This document shows positions 8,664 through 17,612 of a stretch of DNA of 52,603 nucleotides, in pieces (the first letter of the stretch is position 1; each line of letters starts with the position of its first letter). This DNA comes from an uncultured Paraprevotella sp. (GTDB taxonomy: Bacteria; Bacteroidota; Bacteroidia; Bacteroidales; Bacteroidaceae). The notes under the pieces were generated by a model. It searched no databases and had not been told where the DNA came from. It saw only the letters and a program-made list of their open reading frames with translations. Location: assembly GCA_944321345.1 (NCBI GenBank), contig CALUKY010000018.1, positions 1-52,603 on the forward strand, read 5' to 3'. The translations under genes and the position numbers were made by a program.

Positions 8664-11219
8664 TTAAAAACGGAATCCAATGTTCATGAAGGCATTGATT
8701 CCCTGTGCATAGTAATATTTTGAATGTTTGGAGAACTGGTATGGACGTTCGCGGCCGTCGTCATAGCTGTCATCACGACTCTGCTCATATCCTCCGGTTT
8801 TCATATTGGTATTGTTCAATACATTATTGACAGTCAGGTTCAGACTCAATGTACGGCCTTTTTTCAGACGGATATATTTACCGATGGAAGCGTCGAGCAT
8901 GAAGCCTCCCTTGAATTCCTCTTGTTCAGGAACTTGCACGCCTACCGGATTACCATTTTCGTCTACAGTACCTGAAGACGCATTTTTCTCCAAAATGCTG
9001 GCCAGACGGCGATAAGTAGAAAAATCGATAAATCCGCGGTGATAGTAGTTTCCGTTTACATTGAAGAACCAGCCGTTTACACTATAATCCAGTCCTAAAC
9101 TATAGGCAGAGAGTGGTGTACCGCTGTCTTTCATCCCTTTTGCATAAACCTTGTCTGGTGTAGACTCGCTTTCATTTTCGTAGGTCAAGGTTGCGTTCGG
9201 ATTATTGACATATTCGGCATTGCTGAAAGTTCCGATTGCATTCAAACTTAAGTTTGAGGTGATTTTGACACTGGCAGCCAGTTCCACACCCATATATTCT
9301 TTCTGAATATCACTCATAGACAGGTAAGTGAATCGTGATTCCTGATCATTGTAGAACGCATCCATCTCTACCAGATCATTAAAACGGGTGTAATATCCGC
9401 TCACTTTCATGGAGAAACGTGGCAAGTTCAGGGCATAGCTTGCTTCGGCGGTATACATTTCCTCATTAGTCAGATTTTCTACGAAGTCATTTTTCAGACG
9501 CGGTGCTATGAAAGCGTTGTATGCCGTTGGAGCATTCTCTTCGTAACCCAATCCAAAGTTGATGGTATGCTTTCCGTTAGGTTTGAGAGTCAATCCGAGC
9601 TTGCCGCCAGATTCCAGGAATTTGGCTACGCCACTACTGCCTTTTGACTTGTTGGCAGCACGACCGTTGCGCATCAAACCGTCACGTTCAATGGTGCTTC
9701 CACCCAAACGGAATGCTGCAAACAGAGTGGTGATGCCCTTTGTGAGCTGATAATTGCTCCAGACATTGGCTTTGTTTACATATACATTGTAATTATATCC
9801 AAAGATGTCACCTTCCCGGATAATGCGGTTTGGATTGTCCAGGTCATTCTGGATCATAGGAGAATTGTAGCCATAGTCACGTACAGAGAACTTGTCAATG
9901 TCGGTCATATAGTCTGCCCCCAGCAAATCGCTCATGGTTTTATAATGCATACCTTTTGTGGTTCCTACATTGAATCCGGCAGAGATGCTTCCATGTTGCT
10001 TGAGAGTGTGCTTGAGCGTAGAATTCAAGTTAAAGGCCATCTGGTCATTATGTCTTTCTTCTACATAATACAGGGCCTCTCCGCCTAATGTTTTTTGTTG
10101 GGCATTGGCAAAATACATGGCATCCCAATCAATTTGTCTATTGGCTTTATCACTGGTCCAATATTCATAAGCATCTTTCCAAATCTGTATGTCCTCGTCG
10201 CTAAGCGGCTGATTAAATACATTGCCGGAGATTTGTCCGCTAGGCAGTTTCTTATAATAGTCAGGACGTGGATCCGAAGCATTACCAGACCAGCCAAGGG
10301 CTGTGTTGCCATACATGCTGTATTTGCCCATGAACGAAGTGCTTAAACTTGTCCGCTCGTTGATTTTGAAGTCCCAAGTCAGAACCGCTGTCGGCTCATA
10401 GGAGTTTACGACTCGGGCATTACGCTTTTCTCCGTTCTGGTAACCCCAGTTCGGGTTATAGTAATGGCTGTTGGCCAACCAGTAGGCTTCTTCTGTTGAG
10501 GCGCCCTGCTGTGCTCTTTCAGTAGGTGATCCCCAAGTGCTCAGGTTCAGACTATGGCGGTCGTTGAATACTTTCTGTACAGCCAGAAAGTATCCTAAAG
10601 AGTTATAGAAAGTTCCTTCAATATATCCTTCGTTTGCCCAACGATATGCCAAAGAGCCTGTTACGGCCCAACCGTTGTTCATTAATCCGGTAGAGTAAGT
10701 ATAGACACCGCGTGCCAGATAGTTGCGGTTACATCCTGAAAGGGTAATTTTGTTGCCCGGACTGTATTGGCTCGCTCTCACATTGATGTCGGTAGATCCT
10801 CCCAATGCAGAGAAACCGAAGTTATTCATATTCAGGAAAGGAGATCCTTCCCGGTTACGGGTTGCATCGTTCAAACCTCCGATAGAACTGTAGCTGAACT
10901 GTCCGCGTTCGGCATCGTTCATCTGTACTCCGTTGATATAAGTTTCGCTTTGCTGGTTATTGTAGGCACGATAACGGAAGCGCATCGGGCTGAACAGATA
11001 GCCGACATTCGAAAGATAAAGATCATTGTTTACTCCTAAAACAGAGTTTACGGTGCGCCCGTTATCATCATCTTCGTCCAGTTGGGATTCGGTGAATGTG
11101 AAGTCTGCGTTTTCCATTTTTGCAATGCTTTCAGCAATGGCAACCGTATCTTTTTGCTGGGCAAGAAGATAGGTGGAAAAACAACATGCAGACGCCATTA
11201 AAGCAAGTCTTTTGTTCAT
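8664..11219 (-). CDS. TonB-dependent outer-membrane receptor
   Basis: This is an 851-residue outer-membrane receptor. The start at 11219 is preferred because it gives a proper signal peptide (MNKRLALMASACCFSTYLLA) and lies 29 bases after a consensus -7 box. The longer open frame would add 39 residues that do not look like a signal. A plug-like region (about 65-190: RYRAYNNQQSETYINGVQM and FSALGGSTDINVRA) is followed by a beta-barrel rich in aromatic strands and ending in phenylalanine (NAFMNIGFRF). No N-terminal carboxypeptidase-like domain is present, unlike SusC. It heads the operon with the DUF5689 and DUF6359 lipoproteins. The substrate is unknown; neighbouring nucleases suggest nucleic-acid fragments. 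Confidence 0.9.
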   Translation of the reverse strand: MNKRLALMASACCFSTYLLAQQKDTVAIAESIAKMENADFTFTESQLDEDDDNGRTVNSVLGVNNDLYLSNVGYLFSPMRFRYRAYNNQQSETYINGVQMNDAERGQFSYSSIGGLNDATRNREGSPFLNMNNFGFSALGGSTDINVRASQYSPGNKITLSGCNRNYLARGVYTYSTGLMNNGWAVTGSLAYRWANEGYIEGTFYNSLGYFLAVQKVFNDRHSLNLSTWGSPTERAQQGASTEEAYWLANSHYYNPNWGYQNGEKRNARVVNSYEPTAVLTWDFKINERTSLSTSFMGKYSMYGNTALGWSGNASDPRPDYYKKLPSGQISGNVFNQPLSDEDIQIWKDAYEYWTSDKANRQIDWDAMYFANAQQKTLGGEALYYVEERHNDQMAFNLNSTLKHTLKQHGSISAGFNVGTTKGMHYKTMSDLLGADYMTDIDKFSVRDYGYNSPMIQNDLDNPNRIIREGDIFGYNYNVYVNKANVWSNYQLTKGITTLFAAFRLGGSTIERDGLMRNGRAANKSKGSSGVAKFLESGGKLGLTLKPNGKHTINFGLGYEENAPTAYNAFIAPRLKNDFVENLTNEEMYTAEASYALNLPRFSMKVSGYYTRFNDLVEMDAFYNDQESRFTYLSMSDIQKEYMGVELAASVKITSNLSLNAIGTFSNAEYVNNPNATLTYENESESTPDKVYAKGMKDSGTPLSAYSLGLDYSVNGWFFNVNGNYYHRGFIDFSTYRRLASILEKNASSGTVDENGNPVGVQVPEQEEFKGGFMLDASIGKYIRLKKGRTLSLNLTVNNVLNNTNMKTGGYEQSRDDSYDDGRERPYQFSKHSKYYYAQGINAFMNIGFRF

Positions 11220-11247
11220 AAATAAAACAGTTAATGTGATTTTTCTA

Positions 11248-11255
11248 CAAAGATA
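11248..11255 (-). promoter_or_regulatory. -7 box for the TonB-receptor operon
   Basis: On the minus strand this reads TATCTTTG, an exact TAnnTTTG match, 29 bases before the chosen receptor start at 11219. No clear -33 box was seen. Confidence 0.6.
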
Positions 11256-11420
11256 TGTGATTCTATTGAAGTACCTATTTTCTTCTATCATTTTTAAATT
11301 TAAAAGGCTTAATTTTAATTTCATTATCTGAATCATGTTACATCCGAATGTCTAATTATATAACGAATGATTAAAGTTTTTGAATTCTTAGGCATTTTAT
11401 TGGCAAGTGAAAAACTTTTA

Positions 11421-11453
11421 GTTGGAAAAACCCATAAAAATATTGCATATTTG
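11421..11453 (+). promoter_or_regulatory. candidate promoter for the secreted EEP nuclease gene
   Basis: GTTG (11421-11424) and CATATTTG (11446-11453) are 21 bases apart, a near match to the Bacteroidota promoter about 40 bases before the ATG at 11494. It is divergent from the receptor-operon promoter. Confidence 0.45.
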
Positions 11454-11493
11454 TAATCTGAATTTTTAAGTGAAATGTAAAACAAGAGATTTT

Positions 11494-12537
11494 ATGAAGA
11501 GATTTTGGTTCTTTGTTTTAGGATGTGGCATGTTGTTGTCTGCCTTTGCACAGGAGAAAAAGTATGCGATGTATGCTGTAGGATTTTACAATCTGGAAAA
11601 TCTGTTTGATACGATTCATGATGAAGGCAAGAATGATTATGAATATTTGCCGGAGGGAACCTCCCGTTGGAATGGTTTGAAGTATTTTTCCAAATTAAAG
11701 AATATGTCTACAGTCTTGTCAGAGTTAGGTACCGACCGTTTGCCGAATGTGGGTGCGGCTGTGATCGGTGTTTCCGAGGTTGAGAATGCCCGTGCGCTGA
11801 CCGATCTGGTCAATCAGCCGGCTTTAAAGAAGAAAGGTATGCGTTTTGTGCATATCGAAGGACCGGATACACGTGGTGTGGATTGTGCCCTGCTTTACAA
11901 TCCTCAGCTGTTCTCCCCTCAAAAAAGTTTTCTGAAACCATATGTGTTCGAGCCTGTTGATACCACTTATAAGACCCGTGGTTTTCTGACTGTGCAGGGT
12001 ACATTGGCCGGTGATTCCATTACTTTTATTGTATGCCACTGGCCCAGCCGTTTTGCGGGATCTTATCACCGTGAGCTGGCCGGAAAGCAGGTGAAGGTGC
12101 TCAAGGACAGTATTCTGTCCGCAAATCCTCAGATGAAAGTGGTGGTCATGGGCGATATGAATGATGATCCGTTCAATGCCAGTATGGCCAAAGAACTGTC
12201 TGCGAAAAAAAATATAGATAAGGTAGGAAGCGATGATATGTATAATCCCTGGTGGAGCATCCTGACCGACAAGGGACAGGGAACTCTGCTCTATGACGGC
12301 AAATGGAATCTGTTTGATCAGATTGTTGTTTCGCCGAACTTGCTTAATAAAAAAGGTGAGCGTGACTTTTCTACCTTGAAGTTTTTCAAGAATGAGATCT
12401 TTATGCGCGATTATCTGTTCCAGACCGAAGGAAAATATAAAGGAAACATTAAGAGAACCACGGCCAGCGGGGTTTGGTTGAACGGTTATAGCGACCATTT
12501 GCCGGTGGTGATTTATCTCTTGAAAGAGAAAAAGTAA
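11494..12537 (+). CDS. secreted endonuclease/exonuclease/phosphatase (EEP) family protein
   Basis: This 347-residue exported enzyme has a signal peptide (MKRFWFFVLGCGMLLSAFAQ) that makes the ATG at 11494 the likely start rather than 11470. It has the EEP superfamily landmarks: FYNLENLFD (31-39), the catalytic-Glu motif GVSEVEN (Glu95), CHWPSR (His182), GDMNDDP (220-226) and the terminal SDHLP (333-337). These are the metal and phosphate contacts of DNase I-like and exonuclease III-like phosphodiesterases. Substrate could be DNA, nucleotides or another phosphoester. It is divergent from the TonB-receptor operon, with a shared regulatory region of about 270 bases, consistent with a role in the same pathway. 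Confidence 0.9.
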   Translation: MKRFWFFVLGCGMLLSAFAQEKKYAMYAVGFYNLENLFDTIHDEGKNDYEYLPEGTSRWNGLKYFSKLKNMSTVLSELGTDRLPNVGAAVIGVSEVENARALTDLVNQPALKKKGMRFVHIEGPDTRGVDCALLYNPQLFSPQKSFLKPYVFEPVDTTYKTRGFLTVQGTLAGDSITFIVCHWPSRFAGSYHRELAGKQVKVLKDSILSANPQMKVVVMGDMNDDPFNASMAKELSAKKNIDKVGSDDMYNPWWSILTDKGQGTLLYDGKWNLFDQIVVSPNLLNKKGERDFSTLKFFKNEIFMRDYLFQTEGKYKGNIKRTTASGVWLNGYSDHLPVVIYLLKEKK

Positions 12538-12578
12538 AAAAACTGATTTTTTCCGTATCCGGTTTGCAGAATTTTGAC

Positions 12579-12586
12579 TATCTTTG
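12579..12586 (+). promoter_or_regulatory. -7 box for fba
   Basis: TATCTTTG matches TAnnTTTG exactly, 40 bases before the aldolase ATG. No TTTG lies at the ideal distance upstream. Confidence 0.6.
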
Positions 12587-12626
12587 CCCAGAGAAAGATA
12601 CATTACGTTTTTTAATTTATAAAGAC

Positions 12627-13625
12627 ATGGTAAATTACAAAGATTTAGGTTTGGTTAATACCAAAGAGATGTTTGCTAAGGCCATTAAAGGTGGTTACGC
12701 AATCCCAGCATTCAACTTCAACAACATGGAGCAGATGCAGGCTATCATTAAGGCTGCTGTAGAGACTAAGTCTCCGGTTATCCTTCAGGTTTCTAAGGGT
12801 GCTCGTCAGTATGCTAACGCTACTCTGTTGCGTTACATGGCTCAGGGTGCTGTTGAGTATGCTAAGGAGTTGGGCTGCGAGAATCCTCAGATTGTATTGC
12901 ACCTCGACCACGGAGATACTTTCGAGACTTGCAAGAGCTGTATCGATTCAGGTTTCTCTTCAGTAATGATCGACGGTTCACACCTGCCATACGAAGAGAA
13001 CGTTGCTTTGACTAAGAAGGTTGTTGACTACGCTCATCAGTTCGATGTAACTGTAGAAGGTGAGCTGGGTGTATTGGCTGGCGTTGAGGATGAAGTTTCT
13101 TCAGACCACCACACTTATACTAACCCAGAAGAGGTTATCGACTTCGCTACTCGTACAGGTTGCGATTCTTTGGCTATCTCAATCGGTACTTCTCACGGTG
13201 CTTACAAGTTCACTCCAGAGCAGTGTACTGTAGATCCTAAGACTGGCCGTTTGGTTCCTCCTCCATTGGCATTCGACGTTTTGGATGCTGTTATGGAGAA
13301 ACTTCCTGGATTCCCAATCGTATTGCACGGTTCTTCTTCAGTTCCTCAGGAAGAAGTTGAGACTATCAACAAGTACGGTGGTGCTTTGAAGGCTGCTATC
13401 GGTATTCCAGAAGAGGAGTTGCGTAAGGCTGCCAAGTCTGCAGTTTGCAAGATCAACATCGACTCTGACTCTCGTCTGGCTATGACAGCTGCTATCCGTC
13501 AGGTATTTGCTGAGAAGCCAGCTGAGTTCGATCCACGTAAGTACTTGGGTCCAGCTCGTGACAACATGGAGAAGTTGTACAAGCACAAGATCATCAACGT
13601 TTTGGGATCTGATAACAAGTTGTAA
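12627..13625 (+). CDS. fba: fructose-bisphosphate aldolase, class II
   Basis: This enzyme reversibly cleaves fructose-1,6-bisphosphate to glyceraldehyde-3-phosphate and dihydroxyacetone phosphate in cytosolic glycolysis. The 332-residue protein has GGYAIPAFNFNNMEQMQA near the start and LHLDHGD (catalytic Asp94, zinc His95). It also has the VEGELG zinc Glu144, GTSHG zinc His190 and the LHGSSSVP phosphate/zinc loop. The start at 12627 is chosen by family length and lies 40 bases after a -7 box. Codon choice is markedly biased (GCT, ACT, GTT, AAC, AAG), unlike its neighbours, as expected of a very highly expressed gene. Confidence 0.97.
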   Translation: MVNYKDLGLVNTKEMFAKAIKGGYAIPAFNFNNMEQMQAIIKAAVETKSPVILQVSKGARQYANATLLRYMAQGAVEYAKELGCENPQIVLHLDHGDTFETCKSCIDSGFSSVMIDGSHLPYEENVALTKKVVDYAHQFDVTVEGELGVLAGVEDEVSSDHHTYTNPEEVIDFATRTGCDSLAISIGTSHGAYKFTPEQCTVDPKTGRLVPPPLAFDVLDAVMEKLPGFPIVLHGSSSVPQEEVETINKYGGALKAAIGIPEEELRKAAKSAVCKINIDSDSRLAMTAAIRQVFAEKPAEFDPRKYLGPARDNMEKLYKHKIINVLGSDNKL

Positions 13626-13661
13626 TCTGAATCCTTGATTACATTTTACAAAACTATATGG

Positions 13662-13694
13662 AAGGCTGTATCTGTTTGATACAGCCTTTTTTTT
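13662..13694 (+). terminator. fba terminator
   Basis: A perfect 11-bp stem (AAGGCTGTATC/GATACAGCCTT) with a 5-base loop is followed by nine T residues. Confidence 0.93.
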
Positions 13695-13792
13695 ATATTT
13701 TATCCATGCCATGGCGCTTGGGGGTAAAGGAGAAACAAGAAATATTGTTATAGAATTTTTGAAAAATAAGTTTTCTCTATTTTTATTAGGTT

Positions 13793-13827
13793 TTTGTCTT
13801 TTTAGAAACAAAATAGTGTTACCTTTG
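13793..13827 (+). promoter_or_regulatory. promoter for the coiled-coil outer-membrane protein
   Basis: TACCTTTG (13820-13827) is an exact -7 match. A TTTG at 13793-13796 is 23 bases upstream, slightly wider than usual. Confidence 0.5.
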
Positions 13828-13846
13828 CCAATAGTTCTTAAAACCA

Positions 13847-14869
13847 ATGATTATGAAAAAGGTCTTTATGATTCTTTCTTCCGTTTTGTTTTTGGGAGGA
13901 AACAGCCTGTTTGCGCAGAGCCTGAAAAAGCAGAATCAGCAGCTAAAGACACAAAATGTAGCCTTGACTGATTCTATTAAAAAGTTGAGTCTTTCTTTGG
14001 ATTCAGTAACACAGTTGAAAGCCAGATTGCTTGCTGATTATGAGAATATAAAGGAAAAGTACAATGACTCTGGACATATAGCCGACTCTTTGCAAAAATT
14101 GAGCCAGTTACAGGCTTCGGAAATCTATGCATTACAGCTGACAAACGATTCGTTGAACAGTCGTATTCAGAAACTGTTGGCAGAAAGGGATTTTTTGCAG
14201 TATCAGACAGATAGCCTTATCGCGTTACAGGAAAACAAACAAAAAGAAAAGAAACAAAAGGAATTGTGGGACCGTGCTGCCTGGTTCAATATTTCTTATT
14301 CACCACAGAAAATCAACAGTGATTTGTACAGATCTGAGTTGAAATCCGATTACGCAGTGGGTATTACAGCCGGGAAGTCTTTCTATCTGCATAAGAAGCC
14401 TTTGGCTGATATGATACGTTTTGCCCTGAATTGGAGTTATCTGGATTTGAATATAGCTCAATATTCGGCTCCTTACAGTGACCGCATTGATGAGGAAAGT
14501 GATTATACGGACGGATATGATGATTATGAGAGTGAAGAATCTCAATATAAAATGGAACTTGGCATGCAGATAGGTCCTGCAATTATTGTCAATCCGATAG
14601 ATCATTTGATGATTCAGGCTTATTTTCATTATGCGCCTGCATATTCCCTTTTGCTGGATGAAGATTTTGCCTATTATGGTTCTTATGCATCTTTCTTTAA
14701 TACGGGGGTTTCCGTATCCTATAAGGCAATTGGATTGGGTATCGAAGGGCGATGGGGCACCAGTACGTTTTCTCAGGAAGTTTATAACGAGGCCGAGGAT
14801 GATTACGTGTTTCAGGATATGAAATGGAAAACTAAAGGTATGCGCGTTTATTTGTCTTTCAGATTCTGA
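13847..14869 (+). CDS. putative outer-membrane protein with periplasmic coiled coil
   Basis: This is a 340-residue exported protein not recognised as a named family. A signal peptide (about 1-23, ending SLFAQ) is followed by a long heptad-rich coiled coil (about 24-135) full of Leu, Gln, Lys and Asp. After it comes a C-terminal domain (about 145-340) of alternating aromatic and polar strands ending in RVYLSFRF. The terminal phenylalanine is typical of Bam-inserted barrels. A periplasmic coiled coil with a small barrel anchor is the likely layout. The acidic stretch DEESDYTDGYDDYESEE around residue 225 may be an extracellular loop. A second in-frame ATG at 13853 is also possible. Confidence 0.7.
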   Translation: MIMKKVFMILSSVLFLGGNSLFAQSLKKQNQQLKTQNVALTDSIKKLSLSLDSVTQLKARLLADYENIKEKYNDSGHIADSLQKLSQLQASEIYALQLTNDSLNSRIQKLLAERDFLQYQTDSLIALQENKQKEKKQKELWDRAAWFNISYSPQKINSDLYRSELKSDYAVGITAGKSFYLHKKPLADMIRFALNWSYLDLNIAQYSAPYSDRIDEESDYTDGYDDYESEESQYKMELGMQIGPAIIVNPIDHLMIQAYFHYAPAYSLLLDEDFAYYGSYASFFNTGVSVSYKAIGLGIEGRWGTSTFSQEVYNEAEDDYVFQDMKWKTKGMRVYLSFRF

Positions 14870-14902
14870 TTCAGAAAGAAATGATAGCATCCGGAATTTA
14901 AA

Positions 14903-14957
14903 ACGGGCAATCTCCCTTTCATAACCCGAAAAAGGTTGTGAAAGGGAGATTGCCCGT
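14903..14957. terminator. bidirectional hairpin between convergent genes
   Basis: A 24-bp nearly perfect stem (ACGGGCAATCTCCC... with ...GGGAGATTGCCCGT) lies between the coiled-coil protein gene and the DUF4831 gene. T runs on both sides are weak, but its length and place suggest it stops transcription both ways. Confidence 0.7.
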
Positions 14958-14990
14958 TAAATTTTGTCTGTCACACAATAAAACAGATTA

Positions 14991-16067
14991 TTATTCGGGT
15001 TCCTGAGCGGTAAGCTTCTCTATACCTCCGTTGTCCTGATAGAAGAGCACTTGTGTGGTGTTCTTTTTGTCAAAGAGGGCGTTACTTAATACTTCTGTAT
15101 TTCCGAACTGTCCCATGGAAATTTCTTCCTGGCAGAATACTTTGCTTGGATTGTATATTTTCAGGAAAGTCCGTGCCGGGACATTATAAAATACTCCTTC
15201 TTCCATTTTTGCCTTTTTCTTGGCTGTTTTTTCATCCTCTACCGGAGTCGGGATATTTTGGGCTGATTTCAGGTCAATATAAACCGGTTCTCCTGCCAGA
15301 TCCTCATTGCTCACTACACCCAGTTTTTCTGAAAAACGGAACAGTACGGCGTGTTCCATTTCCTGTTCCGGAGTTGTGCTGAAGGAAAAGACTTCTGTAC
15401 TTTTCAGGGTATATCCTTGGAACAGTTGGCTCAATGCTTTTTCCTGTTTACTGAGTTGGTCCAGCATCAGTTTCAGTTGTTCTCCGTCTTTGGGAGTATT
15501 GTCTGCTTCTCCACGGATCAGGGCATTTCTGCTATCGCGAATGTCATAAATTTCCTGTGCGGTAAGTTCGGCTATTTTTGCGCTGCTTCCTGCTGCAAGA
15601 ATTTCCTGATTCATATAGTTCCGTGGATTCATTGGCTTTTCTGCCGGTTGTGTTTTAGGCAAATCAGACAACTTTTCTACTTCTTTGTCAGTATTGATGG
15701 CCAGTAGGATTCCATCGTTGGTCAGTTTGACTAAGGGAGCTACAGTCCGTTTTTTCAATACGATGTTGTATATTTTGTCTTTATCGGGCACACCATAAGG
15801 TTCTACCTTGATACTTTTTATGGTCCAACGTGTGTATCCTTCGCTTTTTACATCTTTCAAACGCAGATAACGGTCGGCATATTTGACATATTCTCCGGGA
15901 ACATAGACTTCTTTTTCTGCCACAACCGTAAAACGAAGCGCTGTTTTTGGCAGGCAATAAGTGACACCTTCTACCGTTACCCCCGGCATGTAGGGAGTAA
16001 CTTCAGTCTGGGCAATTCCTGACAGAGGGAGCAGAGCCAGACTATATAACAATAAATTTCTTTTCAT
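14991..16067 (-). CDS. DUF4831 family secreted protein
   Basis: This 358-residue exported protein has a signal peptide (MKRNLLLYSLALLPLSGIAQ) followed by VTPYMPGVTVEGVTYCLPKT and YVPGEYVKYADRYLRL, which mark DUF4831. This Bacteroidales family has unknown function. The protein is beta-rich with a central helical, charged segment and lacks a lipobox, so it is probably periplasmic. It begins 9 bases after the stop codon of nnr and is almost certainly cotranscribed with it, though no functional link is evident. Confidence 0.82.
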   Translation of the reverse strand: MKRNLLLYSLALLPLSGIAQTEVTPYMPGVTVEGVTYCLPKTALRFTVVAEKEVYVPGEYVKYADRYLRLKDVKSEGYTRWTIKSIKVEPYGVPDKDKIYNIVLKKRTVAPLVKLTNDGILLAINTDKEVEKLSDLPKTQPAEKPMNPRNYMNQEILAAGSSAKIAELTAQEIYDIRDSRNALIRGEADNTPKDGEQLKLMLDQLSKQEKALSQLFQGYTLKSTEVFSFSTTPEQEMEHAVLFRFSEKLGVVSNEDLAGEPVYIDLKSAQNIPTPVEDEKTAKKKAKMEEGVFYNVPARTFLKIYNPSKVFCQEEISMGQFGNTEVLSNALFDKKNTTQVLFYQDNGGIEKLTAQEPE

Positions 16068-16076
16068 ATATTTATG

Positions 16077-17600
16077 TTATGCTTGATTTTTTCTTAATTC
16101 CTTAAATGCTTGAGGCAAGTAGTTGATCAGGTCACTGGCCGTTACGCATTCTTCTTCCAGATCTTCTGCTGCGAAATCACCGGCCAATCCATGAAGGTGT
16201 ACCCCTAGAAGAACAGCTGCTTCATGGTTGTAGCCCTGGGCTAACAGACTGACTAATATTCCGGAAAGAACATCTCCGCTGCCGGCTGTTGCCATTCCGG
16301 CATTGCCCGAGTTGTTGAACAGGACAATGCCGTTAGGCAAGCATATAATGCTGTAATGTCCTTTTACGACAATATAAATCTGTTGCTTAATGGCCAGTTC
16401 GCGTGCCTTGATCATCTGTTCATAGCTGTCCTGACATCTTCCTATCAGATTTTCCAACTCTTTGGGATGTGGGGTCAGAATAGAAAATTTAGGAATGTCC
16501 TGAATCCATTCTTTATGGTTGCCTAAGATATTCAGGGCATCGGCATCCAAAACGATCGGCAGGCTTTGTTGGATCATAAAATCGCGCATGGCGATAGCTG
16601 TCGTTTCATTTTTTCCGATACCTGGCCCGATAGCCATTGCGTTGAATCCGCGGGTTTCGATGGACCGGGTAATGATATCGTCATCAAAATCATGACTTAA
16701 TATTGCTTCGGGAACAGTGATCTGTAAGATATCATTGTTCATTTTCGGAGTATGAATCGTTACTTTGCCGGCACCGGCCTTCATGCAGGCCTTGGCGCAG
16801 AATATTGAAGCTCCGGCCATTCCGAAACTGCCTGCTACAACTAATGCATGGCCCATATTTCCTTTATGAACAAAAGCATTTCTTTTTTTGAGCAGTCTGC
16901 ATGCCATACGAGTGTCCAGCAAATACATGTTCGTAGCGACTTCGTCCATGTATCGCATGTCCAGCTGTATGTCAAGAACCTTTAATTCGCCGATGTATTT
17001 TTGGTTCTCAGGGAAAAGAAAGGCCATCTTGGGCAGCTGCAAGGTAAGGGTCAGAGACGCCCGTACAATGGTGTTCATATCATTGTATGTATTGTCCTCA
17101 CACATTAATCCGGAAGGAATGTCGATACTGACCACCGGAACATTTGTTTTGTTGATGCTTTGAGCCAGTGAGGCAAATCCTCCGTTAAGAGGTTTGTTCA
17201 GTCCTGTTCCGAAAAGTCCGTCAACAATTACATCTTTCTGGGCGTCTATGGTCGGGAAAGTAAACTGGTCACGTACTTCGTGTAGTTTGATATTGCTGTA
17301 TTCGGTCAGACACTCTTTGTTAAAGGCACATTCTTCACTTAATTTTTGATTGATGTTGAATAAGTAAACTGTGGCCTTGTATCCTTTTTCTGCAAGCAGT
17401 CGTGCCACAGCCAAGGCATCTCCTCCGTTATTGCCCGGTCCGGCAAAAACGTAGAAATGGGTTTGCAGATTCCAGCGTTTGGAAATCTCTTCGGCTATGG
17501 CTTTTGCAGCCCTTTCCATCAAGTCTATTGCACTGATCGGTTCATGCTCTATGGTGTACTGATCAAGTTCTTTAAATTGTGCTCCTGTAAGTAATTTCAT
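16077..17600 (-). CDS. nnr: bifunctional NAD(P)H-hydrate epimerase / dehydratase
   Basis: This is a 507-residue fused repair enzyme for hydrated NADH and NADPH. The N-terminal NnrE domain (about 1-215) interconverts the R and S epimers and contains FAGPGNNGGDALAVARLL. The C-terminal NnrD domain (about 225-500) dehydrates S-NAD(P)HX using ATP or ADP, with ILTPHPKELENLIG and the catalytic AGSGDVLSGI motif (Asp443). The start at 17600 gives the normal N-terminus MKLLTGAQFKELD. A -7 box lies so close upstream that the message may be nearly leaderless. DUF4831 follows 9 bases downstream. Confidence 0.95.
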   Translation of the reverse strand: MKLLTGAQFKELDQYTIEHEPISAIDLMERAAKAIAEEISKRWNLQTHFYVFAGPGNNGGDALAVARLLAEKGYKATVYLFNINQKLSEECAFNKECLTEYSNIKLHEVRDQFTFPTIDAQKDVIVDGLFGTGLNKPLNGGFASLAQSINKTNVPVVSIDIPSGLMCEDNTYNDMNTIVRASLTLTLQLPKMAFLFPENQKYIGELKVLDIQLDMRYMDEVATNMYLLDTRMACRLLKKRNAFVHKGNMGHALVVAGSFGMAGASIFCAKACMKAGAGKVTIHTPKMNNDILQITVPEAILSHDFDDDIITRSIETRGFNAMAIGPGIGKNETTAIAMRDFMIQQSLPIVLDADALNILGNHKEWIQDIPKFSILTPHPKELENLIGRCQDSYEQMIKARELAIKQQIYIVVKGHYSIICLPNGIVLFNNSGNAGMATAGSGDVLSGILVSLLAQGYNHEAAVLLGVHLHGLAGDFAAEDLEEECVTASDLINYLPQAFKELRKNQA

Positions 17601-17604
17601 AATG

Positions 17605-17612
17605 CAAATATA
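17605..17612 (-). promoter_or_regulatory. -7 box for nnr
   Basis: On the minus strand this reads TATATTTG, an exact TAnnTTTG. Its 3' edge is only 5 bases from the nnr ATG, so transcription would begin at or next to the start codon. Confidence 0.5.
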
